A stretch of DNA of 64,000 bases from Cellvibrio sp. KY-YJ-3 (GCF_008806955.1 NZ_CP031727.1:3176001-3240000); one strand, 5' to 3'. Shown: positions 41,067-50,497, numbered from the stretch's first letter. Made by a program: numbers and translations. The notes: generated by a model not told the origin, from the sequence alone.

Positions 41067-41264
41067 CTATTGGTGTTGTGCGGGCGCACTTTGGGCTAGC
41101 TTGCGTAATTTCTGTTGTTGTTTTATCAGTTTCTTTTGCTGTAGTACCGGATTCACTACTAAAAAGATCAGGGCAATAAAGGTGATCGCATAAGAAGCCC
41201 ATACATAAGGACCGTGACCGCTCATTGCCATAAAGTCTGCCAGTGATTCAAATTGGAATTTCAT
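41067..41264 (-). CDS. ccmD: haem exporter protein CcmD
   Basis: Small 65-residue protein with one membrane segment (YVWASYAITFIALIFLVVNP) and a basic, Gln/Lys-rich tail. It stabilises the CcmABC haem-loading complex. Its ATG shares one base with the ccmC stop (TAATG). Confidence 0.92.
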   Translation of the reverse strand: MKFQFESLADFMAMSGHGPYVWASYAITFIALIFLVVNPVLQQKKLIKQQQKLRKLAQSAPAQHQ

Positions 41265-42019
41265 TATTTGGACTCCGGTTTGATATTGTTCAGTAAATCA
41301 CTAACCCATTGGGTTTTACTTTCACGACGCAACACTTCAAGGCGCGTATTAAGGAGTAATACCAAGGCATAAAAACAATAAAAACCAATCACCATTGTCA
41401 GCAAGGGATAGAGCATGGATGGATCGATAGAGGATTTGCTGGTGAATTTAATAGTTGCTGGTTGGTGCAAGGTGTTCCACCAATCCACCGATTTATAAAT
41501 GATCGGAATGTTCACCATGCCCACCAGCGCTAAGACCGCACTGGCTTTATCGGCGGTATCACGATGTTGGAAAGCCTGCTGTAGGGCAATCATGCCCAGG
41601 TAGAGAAAAAACAGAATTAACATGGAAGTGATGCGCGCATCCCACTCCCACCAGGTTCCCCAGGTAGGCTTACCCCAAATTGATCCTGTGACCAAAGAAA
41701 TGAATGTGAGTACTGCGCCTATGGGGGCAGCAGATTTCATCACCATAAAGGGCAATTTCATTTTCCAGATCAGACCCACTGCACCTGACAGCGCCATGAT
41801 GTAATAACCCGCCAGTGCCAAAAATGCGGCAGGAACATGGATATAGATGATGCGATAGCTATTGCCCTGCTTGTAATCTGCGGGCGCAAAAGCCAAACCC
41901 CATACTGCGCCAGTCAGGAGTAACGCAATGCTAATTACCGCCAACCATGGCAGCCAGGAAGTGGTTTTTTCATAAAACCAGCGCGGTGAACCTAAACGAT
42001 GAAACCATTGCCATGCCAT
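41264..42019 (-). CDS. ccmC: haem exporter protein CcmC
   Basis: Six-helix protein of the haem-handling family (251 residues) that loads haem onto CcmE. The WWD motif is WGTWWEWDARITSMLILFF, with conserved histidines in IIYIHVPAAF and the later loop. It is in operon with ccmB (25-bp gap) and ccmD. Confidence 0.96.
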   Translation of the reverse strand: MAWQWFHRLGSPRWFYEKTTSWLPWLAVISIALLLTGAVWGLAFAPADYKQGNSYRIIYIHVPAAFLALAGYYIMALSGAVGLIWKMKLPFMVMKSAAPIGAVLTFISLVTGSIWGKPTWGTWWEWDARITSMLILFFLYLGMIALQQAFQHRDTADKASAVLALVGMVNIPIIYKSVDWWNTLHQPATIKFTSKSSIDPSMLYPLLTMVIGFYCFYALVLLLNTRLEVLRRESKTQWVSDLLNNIKPESK

Positions 42020-42044
42020 ATAGAGTAAGACCTGATTATTATGT

Positions 42045-42758
42045 TTAACCGTTGGCGCTGATGCGCAACGCGCCCATTGCCGCTATAGGTGCCAAAACAA
42101 TCGCCAAGGCTAAAAAAGCCCCCAGAATTGCCAATTGCATACCGATTGCACTGCCCTGCACCGCGCTTTGCACAGCACTTGCACCAAAAATGAGAACCGG
42201 AATATACAGGGGCATGACGATAAGCGACAACAATAACCCACCTTTACGCAGTGAAACTGTGAGTGCTGCCCCTACTGCGCCAATTAAACTCATGGATGCG
42301 GTGCCAAGTAACAGTGAAGTGAACAGTGCCCAAAAACCTTCCGCAGGCAGGCTCAGCATAAGCGCCAGAACTGGTGCCAACAATGTGACTGGTAAGCCGG
42401 ATACTAACCAATGCACCAGCACCTTGGCCATTACCGCAAAATAGAGTGATTGCGGGCTGATTAACATTTGCTCAAGTGAGCCGTCGTCATAGTCACTGCG
42501 AAATAAACCATCGAGCGATAAGAGTGTTGCCAACAGCGCCATTACCCACACAATACCTGGGGCCAAAAGTGCCAACACTGATTTTTCCGGGCTAACGCCC
42601 AAGGGAATCAAGGTGATCGCAATCAGGAAAAATACCAGCGGATTCGCCAATTCGGATTTGTGGCGCGCGGCAACTAACAAGTCACGTCGAAAATTAGCAA
42701 CAAAACCAGCCAACAACGAGAATCCCCCACGATCATTTTTTAATGTCGGATTAGCCAT
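42045..42758 (-). CDS. ccmB: haem exporter membrane protein CcmB
   Basis: ABC-type permease-like partner of CcmA, with six hydrophobic segments. The QMLISPQSLYFAVMAKVLVH segment matches the family. I chose the ATG at 42758 (237 residues), which overlaps the ccmA stop by 8 bp; the upstream in-frame start at 42782 would add eight residues. Confidence 0.94.
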   Translation of the reverse strand: MANPTLKNDRGGFSLLAGFVANFRRDLLVAARHKSELANPLVFFLIAITLIPLGVSPEKSVLALLAPGIVWVMALLATLLSLDGLFRSDYDDGSLEQMLISPQSLYFAVMAKVLVHWLVSGLPVTLLAPVLALMLSLPAEGFWALFTSLLLGTASMSLIGAVGAALTVSLRKGGLLLSLIVMPLYIPVLIFGASAVQSAVQGSAIGMQLAILGAFLALAIVLAPIAAMGALRISANG

Positions 42759-43425
42759 TGGCAGTTGCCCCACCCGGCTCAAACGCTGATGCTGTTGGCT
42801 GGTAACCCTGCAAATTAATCATGCGCAGCTGTGGCAAGGTTAAATCCTGATGCGAGGTCAAAATCACCAAACCACCCTGCGTTACCTGGCGTGCGATAAG
42901 CGCTTCCAACTGGGCAACACCCGGTTTATCGATAGCGGTAAAAGGTTCGTCAAGAATCCAAATGCGTGCCTGACTTAAATACAAACGCGCCAAGGCCACA
43001 CGGCGTAATTGTCCGGCGGAGAGCTGGTAACAAGGGGTATCTTCGTAACCGTAGAGACCCACAGCCGTGAGCGCTTGATTGATGTCACTACTATCACCTG
43101 TTTGAGCGAGATACCAGGAGAGGTTTTCTGCAGGGCTTAGGGCTTTTTTGATGCCGGCAAGATGACCGAGATAAAGACTGTCGCGCACGAACTCCCAGCG
43201 CGCGGTGGCGAGTGGCTGCCCGCTATAGCGGATTTCACCTTCATAATCCTGACTGATACCCGCAATGGCGCGTAGCAAGGTGGTTTTACCCGCACCATTA
43301 GGGCCGCCGATTTGCACTAAATCGCCCGCTGCAAAGCGGATGTTAAGGCCAGTAAATAAGCAGCGTTCATCGCGCTCGCAACTGAGGTCGTGCAATTCAA
43401 GCAGCGGGGTTAGCAAATCAGTCAT
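42751..43425 (-). CDS. ccmA: haem exporter ATP-binding protein CcmA
   Basis: ABC ATPase energising release of holo-CcmE. Walker A GGPNGAGKTTLLRAIAG, signature LSAGQLRRVALARL, Walker B RIWILDEPFTAID. The ATG at 43425 (224 residues) is preferred to an in-frame TTG at 43437. First gene of ccmABCDEFG; the 240-bp region to the divergent fliK-like gene holds its promoter. Confidence 0.96.
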   Translation of the reverse strand: MTDLLTPLLELHDLSCERDERCLFTGLNIRFAAGDLVQIGGPNGAGKTTLLRAIAGISQDYEGEIRYSGQPLATARWEFVRDSLYLGHLAGIKKALSPAENLSWYLAQTGDSSDINQALTAVGLYGYEDTPCYQLSAGQLRRVALARLYLSQARIWILDEPFTAIDKPGVAQLEALIARQVTQGGLVILTSHQDLTLPQLRMINLQGYQPTASAFEPGGATANG

Positions 43426-43666
43426 GCGGTGTTTCAACCTTAGCTATTTACCTTAGTTATCGACCTAGCCGGGAGTGCCAAAGTCTATCTGGGTCGAATC
43501 ACAAATCGACACAGCAAAAGGGCGAGCCGCTATACTCATCACAGCTCACTTGTCCGGAGTCCGCATCCTGCGCTTAAGAAACTGCGCGCGATTATAGCCG
43601 TGTGGCTCCCGGCAAAGCACCTCAAATTGCGCATTTGATGCGATGAATCAATAATCGGAATCGCTA

Positions 43667-44035
43667 ATGGACATTAACGCTATCACCAATAAATCCGATT
43701 TGTCTTTGCGCAGCCAACAGCAGATACAGATCGAACAGGTTAGCGCGCTCGCCAAAACCCTCGGGTTGAAAACGGGCGATCAATTTATTGCGCAGGTGGA
43801 AAAAGTTACCCAGGCAAGCCCGGCTGAGCGCGCCGAGCTACTGAAATCAATTGAAACAGCATTAACACAACTCAATAAAAACTCTGCTGCCCCGGCAGTG
43901 AAAGCCGTTTTAGCACAGCTACTCGAGCAAAAAGCACTGGCCCAAACACCCAGTCTGAAGCTGATCAATTTGGCGGTATCCAACCCGTTGCAAACCTCGA
44001 TCAGTGCTACCCCCCCGTTCCTACCCACCTATTGA
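43667..44035 (+). CDS. FliK-like protein, N-terminal part (frame shifted from the next ORF)
   Basis: A 122-residue frame with a good ATG and helical, Gln-rich sequence (LKTGDQFIAQVEKVTQASPA), matching the start of fliK-like hook-length proteins. It ends at TGA at 44033-44035, which overlaps the TTG that would start the next frame. A C7 run at 44010-44016 lies just before the stop; one extra C would join it to the next frame as a 591-residue protein. Probably one gene, broken by a frameshift or read by slippage. Confidence 0.72.
   Translation: MDINAITNKSDLSLRSQQQIQIEQVSALAKTLGLKTGDQFIAQVEKVTQASPAERAELLKSIETALTQLNKNSAAPAVKAVLAQLLEQKALAQTPSLKLINLAVSNPLQTSISATPPFLPTY
44011..44017 (+). other. possible -1 slippery heptamer / unstable C7 run
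   Basis: C CCC CCG in the reading frame of the upstream ORF, the X XXY YYZ pattern of -1 frameshift sites, inside a seven-C run (44010-44016). A -1 shift, or one added C, gives a continuous frame through the downstream ORF. Whether it is programmed, phase-variable or a sequencing error cannot be told here. Confidence 0.5.
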
Positions 44036-45441
44036 GCTACAGCATCGAGCCTGTGACTGTTGGGCAATCACTCCTGCTGCAGTTAACGGCGAACCAACGC
44101 ATACAAATACTGGAGCCTATTGCCCACGAGCAGTTGAACAAGGTGATTAGCTTAATTACATCCTTACAGAGCGAAGGAAAAGCTCTACCAGCATCGCTGT
44201 TAGACGTATTGCGCAGTGTGCAACAAGGCAGCGCGCAAGAGCAGCTGGCGATGAAGGCGCAAAACGCTATCAGTGAAAGCCTACGCCAGCTACTGCCCGT
44301 TAAAGACCGAGGTCAGGATTTACTGGAGGCCCTGCCGAAACTCACCCAATTTGTGCAGCAAATGCCGCCAGCGTCGCGTGGGGAATGGTTGTCGAGCGAG
44401 TTACAGGGTGCCTTGAAAACCGTCGCCAACCATATTCGCCTCACCGATCAATTAACCAATCCCAAACTGCTGGAAACGACGCTCAATAACAACGGCCAGC
44501 GTTTTGAACAGAAATTGGCGCAAGCACTTGGCCTTGTTATGGCGACCGCAAATGCCACAGTTCAGCCAGCTGACAAGCAAATCCCAGTAACTACGGCTGC
44601 TCAGGCAGGTCTTGGTGCCAGCGCATCAGCTTCTGATAAAAACCAATTGGCGAACAAGCTTTTGACTGCTGGCGCAACTAACCTTCTCGCTGCTGGAGTT
44701 GTAGCAAACGGCTCAAAAACGCCAGTCATCAATCTGGATAAAATCATTGCGCAGGATTTAAAAGGTGCGTTGCTGGGCGTGTTACATCAATTGGAACGAG
44801 AACTTGTCGCCAGCTCAGCTGCCGCACTGGTTCCTATCAGTGAAACCGGCAAATTGAATCTGGCTGGCGCCCTACCCCAATTGCTTGCCTTTATGATGCA
44901 AAAACAACCAGCAGAATTGAACCAAAAACAATTGCGCGCCCAGCTAGTGATGTTAATGCACCAGTACACCCTCGGCAGCCTGGCAAAAATCCAGCTGCAG
45001 CAAATTCACACCCTCAGCCACCAACTGACACAAACCGACCAGCCACAACCCACCCAATCCTGGCAGATGGAAATTCCCGTTCGCCAAGGACAAGACGTCC
45101 ACCCCTTAACTATTCAGCTTGAACAAAAGTGGGTTGAAGATTCTGAAGAGTCCACCGAGAAGGAAGCAAAACGCGTACGGCAATGGAATGTCATGTTGGG
45201 ATTTGATTTGCCAGCGGTAGGAAAGCTTTATGCGCAGCTCGCATTACTCAACGAACGGCTCAGCGTAAAATTTTGGGCAGAACAAGAAAAAACGTTACAG
45301 CAAGCACAGGCACGGCTCGATACTTTCAAAGCGCAATTGGAAAAAGAAGGCATTCAAATCGCACAATTGCAATGTGTACCCGGCTTGCCGCCCACACCCA
45401 AAATGTCGGTAAATTATTCGTTAGTTGATATAAAAACCTGA
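44032..45441 (+). CDS. FliK-like flagellar hook-length control protein, C-terminal part
   Basis: The 469-residue frame ends in the Flg_hook (FliK C-terminal) domain: WNVMLGFDLPAVGKLYAQLA and VKFWAEQEKTLQQAQARLDT are typical. The middle is Ala/Gln/Leu-rich. It has only a weak TTG start overlapping the previous stop, and makes best sense as a continuation of 43667-44035. The gene is next to an FlhB-tail homologue, whose family interacts with FliK during substrate switching. No other flagellar genes are in the window. Confidence 0.78.
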   Translation: MSYSIEPVTVGQSLLLQLTANQRIQILEPIAHEQLNKVISLITSLQSEGKALPASLLDVLRSVQQGSAQEQLAMKAQNAISESLRQLLPVKDRGQDLLEALPKLTQFVQQMPPASRGEWLSSELQGALKTVANHIRLTDQLTNPKLLETTLNNNGQRFEQKLAQALGLVMATANATVQPADKQIPVTTAAQAGLGASASASDKNQLANKLLTAGATNLLAAGVVANGSKTPVINLDKIIAQDLKGALLGVLHQLERELVASSAAALVPISETGKLNLAGALPQLLAFMMQKQPAELNQKQLRAQLVMLMHQYTLGSLAKIQLQQIHTLSHQLTQTDQPQPTQSWQMEIPVRQGQDVHPLTIQLEQKWVEDSEESTEKEAKRVRQWNVMLGFDLPAVGKLYAQLALLNERLSVKFWAEQEKTLQQAQARLDTFKAQLEKEGIQIAQLQCVPGLPPTPKMSVNYSLVDIKT

Positions 45442-45484
45442 TGCCCTGACAGGAAAAATTTATTAACCATTGTGAGAGTCTGGT

Positions 45485-45775
45485 ATGACTGAAACCTATT
45501 CCGGCACGCAATTACAAAAGGCTGTCGCTCTGTATTACGACGGAAAAAATGCTCCCCATGTAAGCGCCAAAGGCACCGGTGCAGTGGCAGAGCAAATTAT
45601 TAATATTGCCAACGAACATGGTGTGCCGCTGTGCGATAACGCAGCATTAGTCGATTTGCTGGTAACGCTGGAGTTAGGCGATGAAATTCCCGAGGCACTT
45701 TATATTGCCGTTGCCTACATCATCGCCTTCGCGTATCAATTGGAAGGAAAAGTGCCAGATGCTTGGCAAAACTAA
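45485..45775 (+). CDS. FlhB C-terminal homologue (FlhX-like, EscU/YscU family)
   Basis: The 96-residue protein matches only the cytoplasmic C-terminal fragment of FlhB after its autocleavage site: KAVALYYDGKNAPHVSAKGT, EHGVPLCDNAAL and IPEALYIAVAYIIAF. The NPTH cleavage motif itself is absent. FlhX proteins can substitute for the FlhB tail in type III export switching. Co-directional with the fliK-like gene, 43 bp after it. Confidence 0.9.
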   Translation: MTETYSGTQLQKAVALYYDGKNAPHVSAKGTGAVAEQIINIANEHGVPLCDNAALVDLLVTLELGDEIPEALYIAVAYIIAFAYQLEGKVPDAWQN

Positions 45776-45801
45776 CCAAGCATCAAAAATTGTCGGTATG
45801 G

Positions 45802-46545
45802 TTAATTCAGATACTCGTAGTCAATTCTAACATCCACCGGATCACCTGCATTATTATCCAGATTGGAACGGCCGTAGAATCGCATTAGAAATTTGCCATT
45901 AGGGTTGTAAGCCAAGTAGATCGGGTCGGCAAAAAAAGAAATAAATGCTTTTGCCGGAGCTATGCGGAAGTGTACCCAATCTGCGCCAAATTCTTTATCG
46001 TTTGCTGGCGACTCACTTGCTTTGATTTTGCGCGCTTCCAACTGAATGGTGCTTAGTCGAACTGGCAAAGCAAACTCAAACTTCAAGCGTTTACCCGCCA
46101 TTAATTGCTCCCAATTCATCTGAATGTAAGCATCAAACCCTGCATCGATAACCAGGCGAGCATTATCGAGAATTACTTTTTCGTTCACATTGGCACTTTT
46201 GCCGTGGCTCAGCACTAAACGCGCACCTTGAAATTGGGCTGCTATATATTCATTGTCGCGGTTGTCTTGCAATTCAAAGCTGGGCTGAAAAAACTCTCCC
46301 TGATAAACCAGAGTTTTAGTGGCAAAGAGATTTCCCTCTGGCGAAAAATAATCAACAGTTACCGATTTATTTTCATCCAGCGCGGTATACAGCTCACGGT
46401 AGGCAAGTTGATTGTTTTCCAGATTGTAGGCGGTACCCGCCACAACATAACTCTTCTCGGCCACAACAGGCAAAGAAACAATAGTGAGCATTAACAATAA
46501 AACGCTCATAACATTGGTCGGAATAAGGGAGTTAATGCGGTACAT
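45802..46545 (-). CDS. secreted uncharacterised protein, last gene of the photolyase operon
   Basis: I do not recognise the family. The 247 residues start with a signal peptide (MSVLLLMLTIVSLPVVAEKS) and continue as a soluble, probably beta-rich protein in two halves; DYFSPEGNLFATKTLVYQG and YLAYNPNGKFLMRFYGRSNL are the most distinctive parts. It overlaps the DUF2878 gene by 14 bp, so it belongs to the operon. A periplasmic or outer-membrane role linked to membrane lipids is a guess. Confidence 0.72.
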   Translation of the reverse strand: MYRINSLIPTNVMSVLLLMLTIVSLPVVAEKSYVVAGTAYNLENNQLAYRELYTALDENKSVTVDYFSPEGNLFATKTLVYQGEFFQPSFELQDNRDNEYIAAQFQGARLVLSHGKSANVNEKVILDNARLVIDAGFDAYIQMNWEQLMAGKRLKFEFALPVRLSTIQLEARKIKASESPANDKEFGADWVHFRIAPAKAFISFFADPIYLAYNPNGKFLMRFYGRSNLDNNAGDPVDVRIDYEYLN

Positions 46546-47047
46546 AAGGCTTAATCCTCACACTCAGAAAACGATGCAACGGCAGAACGAGCAGCCACAG
46601 GAAGGCTATTATAGGAACAACCTCGGTTAAGGGGCTAGACCATTGTGCCGAAGAAAGCTTAACACCCGCTAAATAACTCAAGGGGCCAGATATTGCCCCC
46701 AAAGCTGCAGCCCAATAGGGGCGCTCGTAAACCCAACGCAACGAGTGATTGAGTGTAATCCCCATCAAAATCCAGAGACAAACCAACCACAAGGGCGGCC
46801 AGAGAGGAGATTCAACAAAATTGATTTGACCGGTTCTGATCAAAATAAGGTCGTGCGCCAATCCAATCGCTAAGCACAACATCACTGCCACCAAATCGCC
46901 AAGGCGCTGCGTCGACAAGAAAAAATGCAAACAGAGCGCCCCTGCGGTGTATAACAATGCCCATTGGCTGCCGCATAAAATGCAAACTAGCCACCCCACC
47001 TGAAACAAGAAAATGTTAGTTGCGGTCAATACCAGACTGCGTTTCAT
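46532..47047 (-). CDS. DUF2878 family membrane protein
   Basis: The 171-residue protein has about five hydrophobic segments (FQVGWLVCILCGSQWALLYT, then PLWPPLWLVCLWILMGITLN) and fits the DUF2878 family, which co-occurs with cfa/DUF1365 gene sets in marine and soil gammaproteobacteria. Function unknown. Its ATG shares one base with the Cfa-type stop (TAATG), so it is translationally coupled. Confidence 0.82.
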   Translation of the reverse strand: MKRSLVLTATNIFLFQVGWLVCILCGSQWALLYTAGALCLHFFLSTQRLGDLVAVMLCLAIGLAHDLILIRTGQINFVESPLWPPLWLVCLWILMGITLNHSLRWVYERPYWAAALGAISGPLSYLAGVKLSSAQWSSPLTEVVPIIAFLWLLVLPLHRFLSVRIKPYVPH

Positions 47048-48312
47048 TAATCGAAAAACCCTGTGCGATAGTCAGGTTTAGCGAAAACTATCTGGGCTGT
47101 TCCTATACTGCGCTCGCGAAATCCGCCTTCACAATAACAAAGGTAAAATTCCCACATGCGAATAAAGCGATCATCAAAACCTTGAGCCCGCACCTCATCC
47201 AACTTTTCTGTAAACAAATCCCGCCAGTGTTTCAAGGTTTGCGCGTAGTGCTCGCCAATATCTTCGATGTGTAAAATATTCATGTCGGTTTTGCGTTTAA
47301 CAAAATCGCTAACAACACTAATAGACGGTAATGAACCGCCAGGGAAAATATAGCGCTGGATAAAATCAACAGCTTTTCGTGCGCGCTCATAGCGCTGATC
47401 TTTAATGGTAATTGCCTGGATCAACATCAACCCGTTTGGCGCAAGCAGGCGCGAACAAGTTGCAAAGTATTGCGCGTAATGATCGTGCCCTACTGCCTCA
47501 ATCATTTCGATTGACACCAGTTTAGTAAATTGCCCCTGGAGATCCCGATAATCATCAAATAGCACAGTAATTTTATCGCTCAAACCTGCCGCTGCAACGC
47601 GTGCCAGCGCATACTCCCGCTGCTCTTTTGAGATAGTTGTTGTGGTCACACGACAGCCATAGTGTTGTGCCGCATAAATGGCCATTCCACCCCAGCCAGT
47701 ACCAATTTCCAATAAATGATCCTGTTCCGTAAGCTGAAGTTTTTCACATACCCGTTGTAATTTATGAACTGCAGCCACTGACAGGCTTGACTCAGGAGCC
47801 GGGTAAATAGCTGATGAATACATCATAGTTTCGTCGAGAAACAATTTAAAAAAATCGTTTCCTAAATCATAGTGCGCCGAGATATTTTTACGTGACCCCT
47901 CTTTGGTATTGCGATTAAACCAATGAAATACTTTCAACAACCACTGCCCAATAATCGATTGACTATTGTCCAGTCGATCAAGGGCATCCATATTGCGCAC
48001 AAACAACCGCATCACCTGGGTTAAATTAGGGGTAGACCAATAACCGCTCATGTAGGCTTCACCAGCACCTACCGAACCACCAAAAATCACATCCGAATAA
48101 AAATTGGCATCATGTACAAAAATATCCGCCACCAATTCGGTTTGTTCATGCGCTTGACCAAACTCAAACAGCTCGCCCTGCTCATGCACACGCAGGCAAC
48201 CGCTCTCAAGCCCCCGCAACATGTTGAACAACAACCCTTTGGCGATAGACTGATTGCGTGTGAGTGAGGTAACGCGGTGTTTAGGCGCAAGTGCGATACT
48301 GGTCGATTTCAC
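47047..48312 (-). CDS. cyclopropane-fatty-acyl-phospholipid synthase family methyltransferase
   Basis: SAM-dependent enzyme of 421 residues acting on unsaturated phospholipid acyl chains. SAM motif LEIGTGWGGMAIYAAQHYGC, the family signature LDETMMYSSAIYPAPE, and QEYALARVAAAG-type helices are present (seen as EQREYALARVAAAG). Starts with GTG overlapping the DUF1365 stop by 4 bp. It may make cyclopropane or methylated/furan fatty acids; related methyltransferases with FAD partners do the latter in alphaproteobacteria. Confidence 0.92.
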   Translation of the reverse strand: MKSTSIALAPKHRVTSLTRNQSIAKGLLFNMLRGLESGCLRVHEQGELFEFGQAHEQTELVADIFVHDANFYSDVIFGGSVGAGEAYMSGYWSTPNLTQVMRLFVRNMDALDRLDNSQSIIGQWLLKVFHWFNRNTKEGSRKNISAHYDLGNDFFKLFLDETMMYSSAIYPAPESSLSVAAVHKLQRVCEKLQLTEQDHLLEIGTGWGGMAIYAAQHYGCRVTTTTISKEQREYALARVAAAGLSDKITVLFDDYRDLQGQFTKLVSIEMIEAVGHDHYAQYFATCSRLLAPNGLMLIQAITIKDQRYERARKAVDFIQRYIFPGGSLPSISVVSDFVKRKTDMNILHIEDIGEHYAQTLKHWRDLFTEKLDEVRAQGFDDRFIRMWEFYLCYCEGGFRERSIGTAQIVFAKPDYRTGFFD

Positions 48313-49136
48313 GATTTTTCCCCTGTCGTTTTAAGTTCTACACTGGTGTCAGTGTGCAAAGGATTTATTGTTTGGTGCGAATACACGGGTGCACCTTTAA
48401 AAAATAAACGGGCTGCTTGCCAATAAATTGCAAGTGGCACTTTTATCGCGGCCCAAGGTTGAAACCACAGCAATCGTTTTAACAAAATGGGCGACCATGC
48501 ATAGCGCCGCAAATTGAGAGTGGCATCCATATGGCAGATGGGATTAGTGGTGCCAGTGAGTTTTTTTTGTATAGGCGGTGCATGATTTTCCATGTGCACT
48601 AACAAGTTTTCATCCGGGTTTGTACTTACCCAGTGATAAACCATGTCCAATGGATTAAAAGGTGACACATGGAATTTTTTTTCAAATTCAGTTTTGGTTT
48701 TTCCCGACTGACTGCTGCATTGTACCAAGTAACAGTGACGTTCATTCCACGGCGTATTATTCACCTCGGCAAGAATCACGCTTGGGCAGTTCGCATCAAC
48801 TTCAAATAGGTAATACAAGGTCACCGGGTTAAAGCAGAACCCCCACATGCGTAAATTGGTCAGCATGCGTATTGGGCCAAGGGGACAAGAGCCCGCCAAC
48901 GCTTTCACTTTGCTGCGCACTGCATCTTTTAATGGGATTGAAGGATCACCTAAATAATCGCTACGCAAAAAGCTGCCAATATTTTTTCGATTCAAAGACC
49001 AGCCGCGCGCACCAGAAAAAAGTTCAGGCAATTCGTCCAGGTCGATATAAAACAGGGTAGAGTTATAAGTAAACTCATGACGTTTGGGATGAAAACGTCT
49101 GTGACGTAACTTACCTTGATAAATAGCGCTATGCAT
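48309..49136 (-). CDS. DUF1365 family protein
   Basis: The 275-residue protein has the family hallmarks LRHRRFHPKRHEFTYNSTLF, NLRMWGFCFNPVTLYYLFE and EVNNTPWNERHCYLV. DUF1365 genes are nearly always beside a COG2907 FAD oxidoreductase and a Cfa-type methyltransferase and are thought to act in the same lipid modification. I prefer the ATG at 49136 (GGAG 8 nt upstream) to the one at 49154. Confidence 0.92.
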   Translation of the reverse strand: MHSAIYQGKLRHRRFHPKRHEFTYNSTLFYIDLDELPELFSGARGWSLNRKNIGSFLRSDYLGDPSIPLKDAVRSKVKALAGSCPLGPIRMLTNLRMWGFCFNPVTLYYLFEVDANCPSVILAEVNNTPWNERHCYLVQCSSQSGKTKTEFEKKFHVSPFNPLDMVYHWVSTNPDENLLVHMENHAPPIQKKLTGTTNPICHMDATLNLRRYAWSPILLKRLLWFQPWAAIKVPLAIYWQAARLFFKGAPVYSHQTINPLHTDTSVELKTTGEKS

Positions 49137-49169
49137 AAGCGCCACTCCAAACATGATAGACGTAAATCA

Positions 49170-50438
49170 TCACCAGATTTCTCCGAGCGATTGCGCGACA
49201 CGTATCGCAGAAACGACGCCGTCCTCATGAAAACCATTGCGCCAATAAGCACCGCAAAAATGTGTTTTGTTTACGCCACTGATCTCTGCCCAACGCGCCT
49301 GCGCTGTAATGGAATCAAGTGTGAACATGGGGTGGCTGTAGCGATAACGGCCGTAGACCTTTTCCGGATCAATGCCATCACCTGCATTAACCGATACACA
49401 AAAGGTAACCGGCGCACTCAGCCTTTGCAAAATATTCATATTGTAAGTGAGTGCCGTTGCATCGGCAGACTCATCCAATAGCAAATAATTCCAACTGGCC
49501 CAAGCACGGGTGGATTTTGGCAAATAGCGAACATCGCTGTGTAAAACAACGTCGTTGGGCTTGTAGGGAATCGCCGATAAAATTTCATATTCAGCTGTAC
49601 TGGGGTCAGCTAATAATTTAAGTGCTTGGTCGCTATGGCAGGCGAATACAACTTCATCAAACAATTCTTCGCCAAACTTGGTACTGGTAACCAGCACACC
49701 TTCTGCCACACGTTTTACTGAGCTGATAGCGCAGTTGGTATGGATGTTTTGTTGATAAGAGCGTGTTAGCGGCTCCAGATACTGGTGCGAACCACCTTTG
49801 ATCGTAAACCACTGGGGCTGTTGGGTCACGGTGAGCAAACCGTGGTTGTGAAAGAAGCGCACAAAAAACACCAGCGGCATAGCGGCTGCCGTTTCCAGCC
49901 CGGAAGACCAAATAGCAGAGACCATGGGCAATATATAAAAGCGACGAAATCTCTCGCTATAGCTTTGCTCATGCAAATAATCACCCAAGGTTTTTTCCGT
50001 TGGAATGTCATCTGAGTGGTAAAGTTGGGTGCAGGCTTTATTAAACTGCACTATTTCATTAAGCATGCGCAGGTGAGCAAGGCTAAAAATATTTTTACGT
50101 TGGGCAAATACACCATTCAAAGAAGTACCGCTGTACTCAAATTGACTGGTAGTGCAAGAAACACTAAAACCCATATCCGTAGGCTGATAAGCAACGCCTA
50201 ACAGCTCAAGCAATTTAATAAAATTGGGATAGGTGCGATCGTTAAACACAATAAAACCGGTATCAACATCGAATTGTTCATCACCCAAGCTGACCGTTTT
50301 AGTTGCGGTATGACCACCAATTTCATTGTTAGACTCAAACACATGCACATCGTGTCGACGTGCCAATAAATAGGCGCTCAATAAGCCGCTAATACCGCTG
50401 CCGATAATGGCAATTTTTTTACGTATCAGTGATGACAT
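49170..50438 (-). CDS. FAD-dependent amine-oxidase-like oxidoreductase (COG2907)
   Basis: A 422-residue flavoprotein: Rossmann motif IIGSGISGLLSAYLLARR at the N-terminus, then VFESNNEIGGHTATK for the FAD ribose and pyrophosphate. The ERFRRFYILPMVSAIWSS segment is typical of COG2907. The partner of DUF1365 and Cfa in this operon and probably oxidises a methylated fatty acyl intermediate, but this is inferred from context. Confidence 0.92.
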   Translation of the reverse strand: MSSLIRKKIAIIGSGISGLLSAYLLARRHDVHVFESNNEIGGHTATKTVSLGDEQFDVDTGFIVFNDRTYPNFIKLLELLGVAYQPTDMGFSVSCTTSQFEYSGTSLNGVFAQRKNIFSLAHLRMLNEIVQFNKACTQLYHSDDIPTEKTLGDYLHEQSYSERFRRFYILPMVSAIWSSGLETAAAMPLVFFVRFFHNHGLLTVTQQPQWFTIKGGSHQYLEPLTRSYQQNIHTNCAISSVKRVAEGVLVTSTKFGEELFDEVVFACHSDQALKLLADPSTAEYEILSAIPYKPNDVVLHSDVRYLPKSTRAWASWNYLLLDESADATALTYNMNILQRLSAPVTFCVSVNAGDGIDPEKVYGRYRYSHPMFTLDSITAQARWAEISGVNKTHFCGAYWRNGFHEDGVVSAIRVAQSLGEIW

Positions 50439-50497
50439 TTATTTACTCTTATCCAGGTACTTACCAATTCATATTCAATTTTTAGCAAAGAAAAGAT

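Noticed and set aside
44032-45441. Independent gene starting at TTG 44032
   Set aside because: The TTG has no ribosome site of its own, and the frame joins the upstream ORF at a C7 run; a single frameshifted fliK-like gene is simpler.
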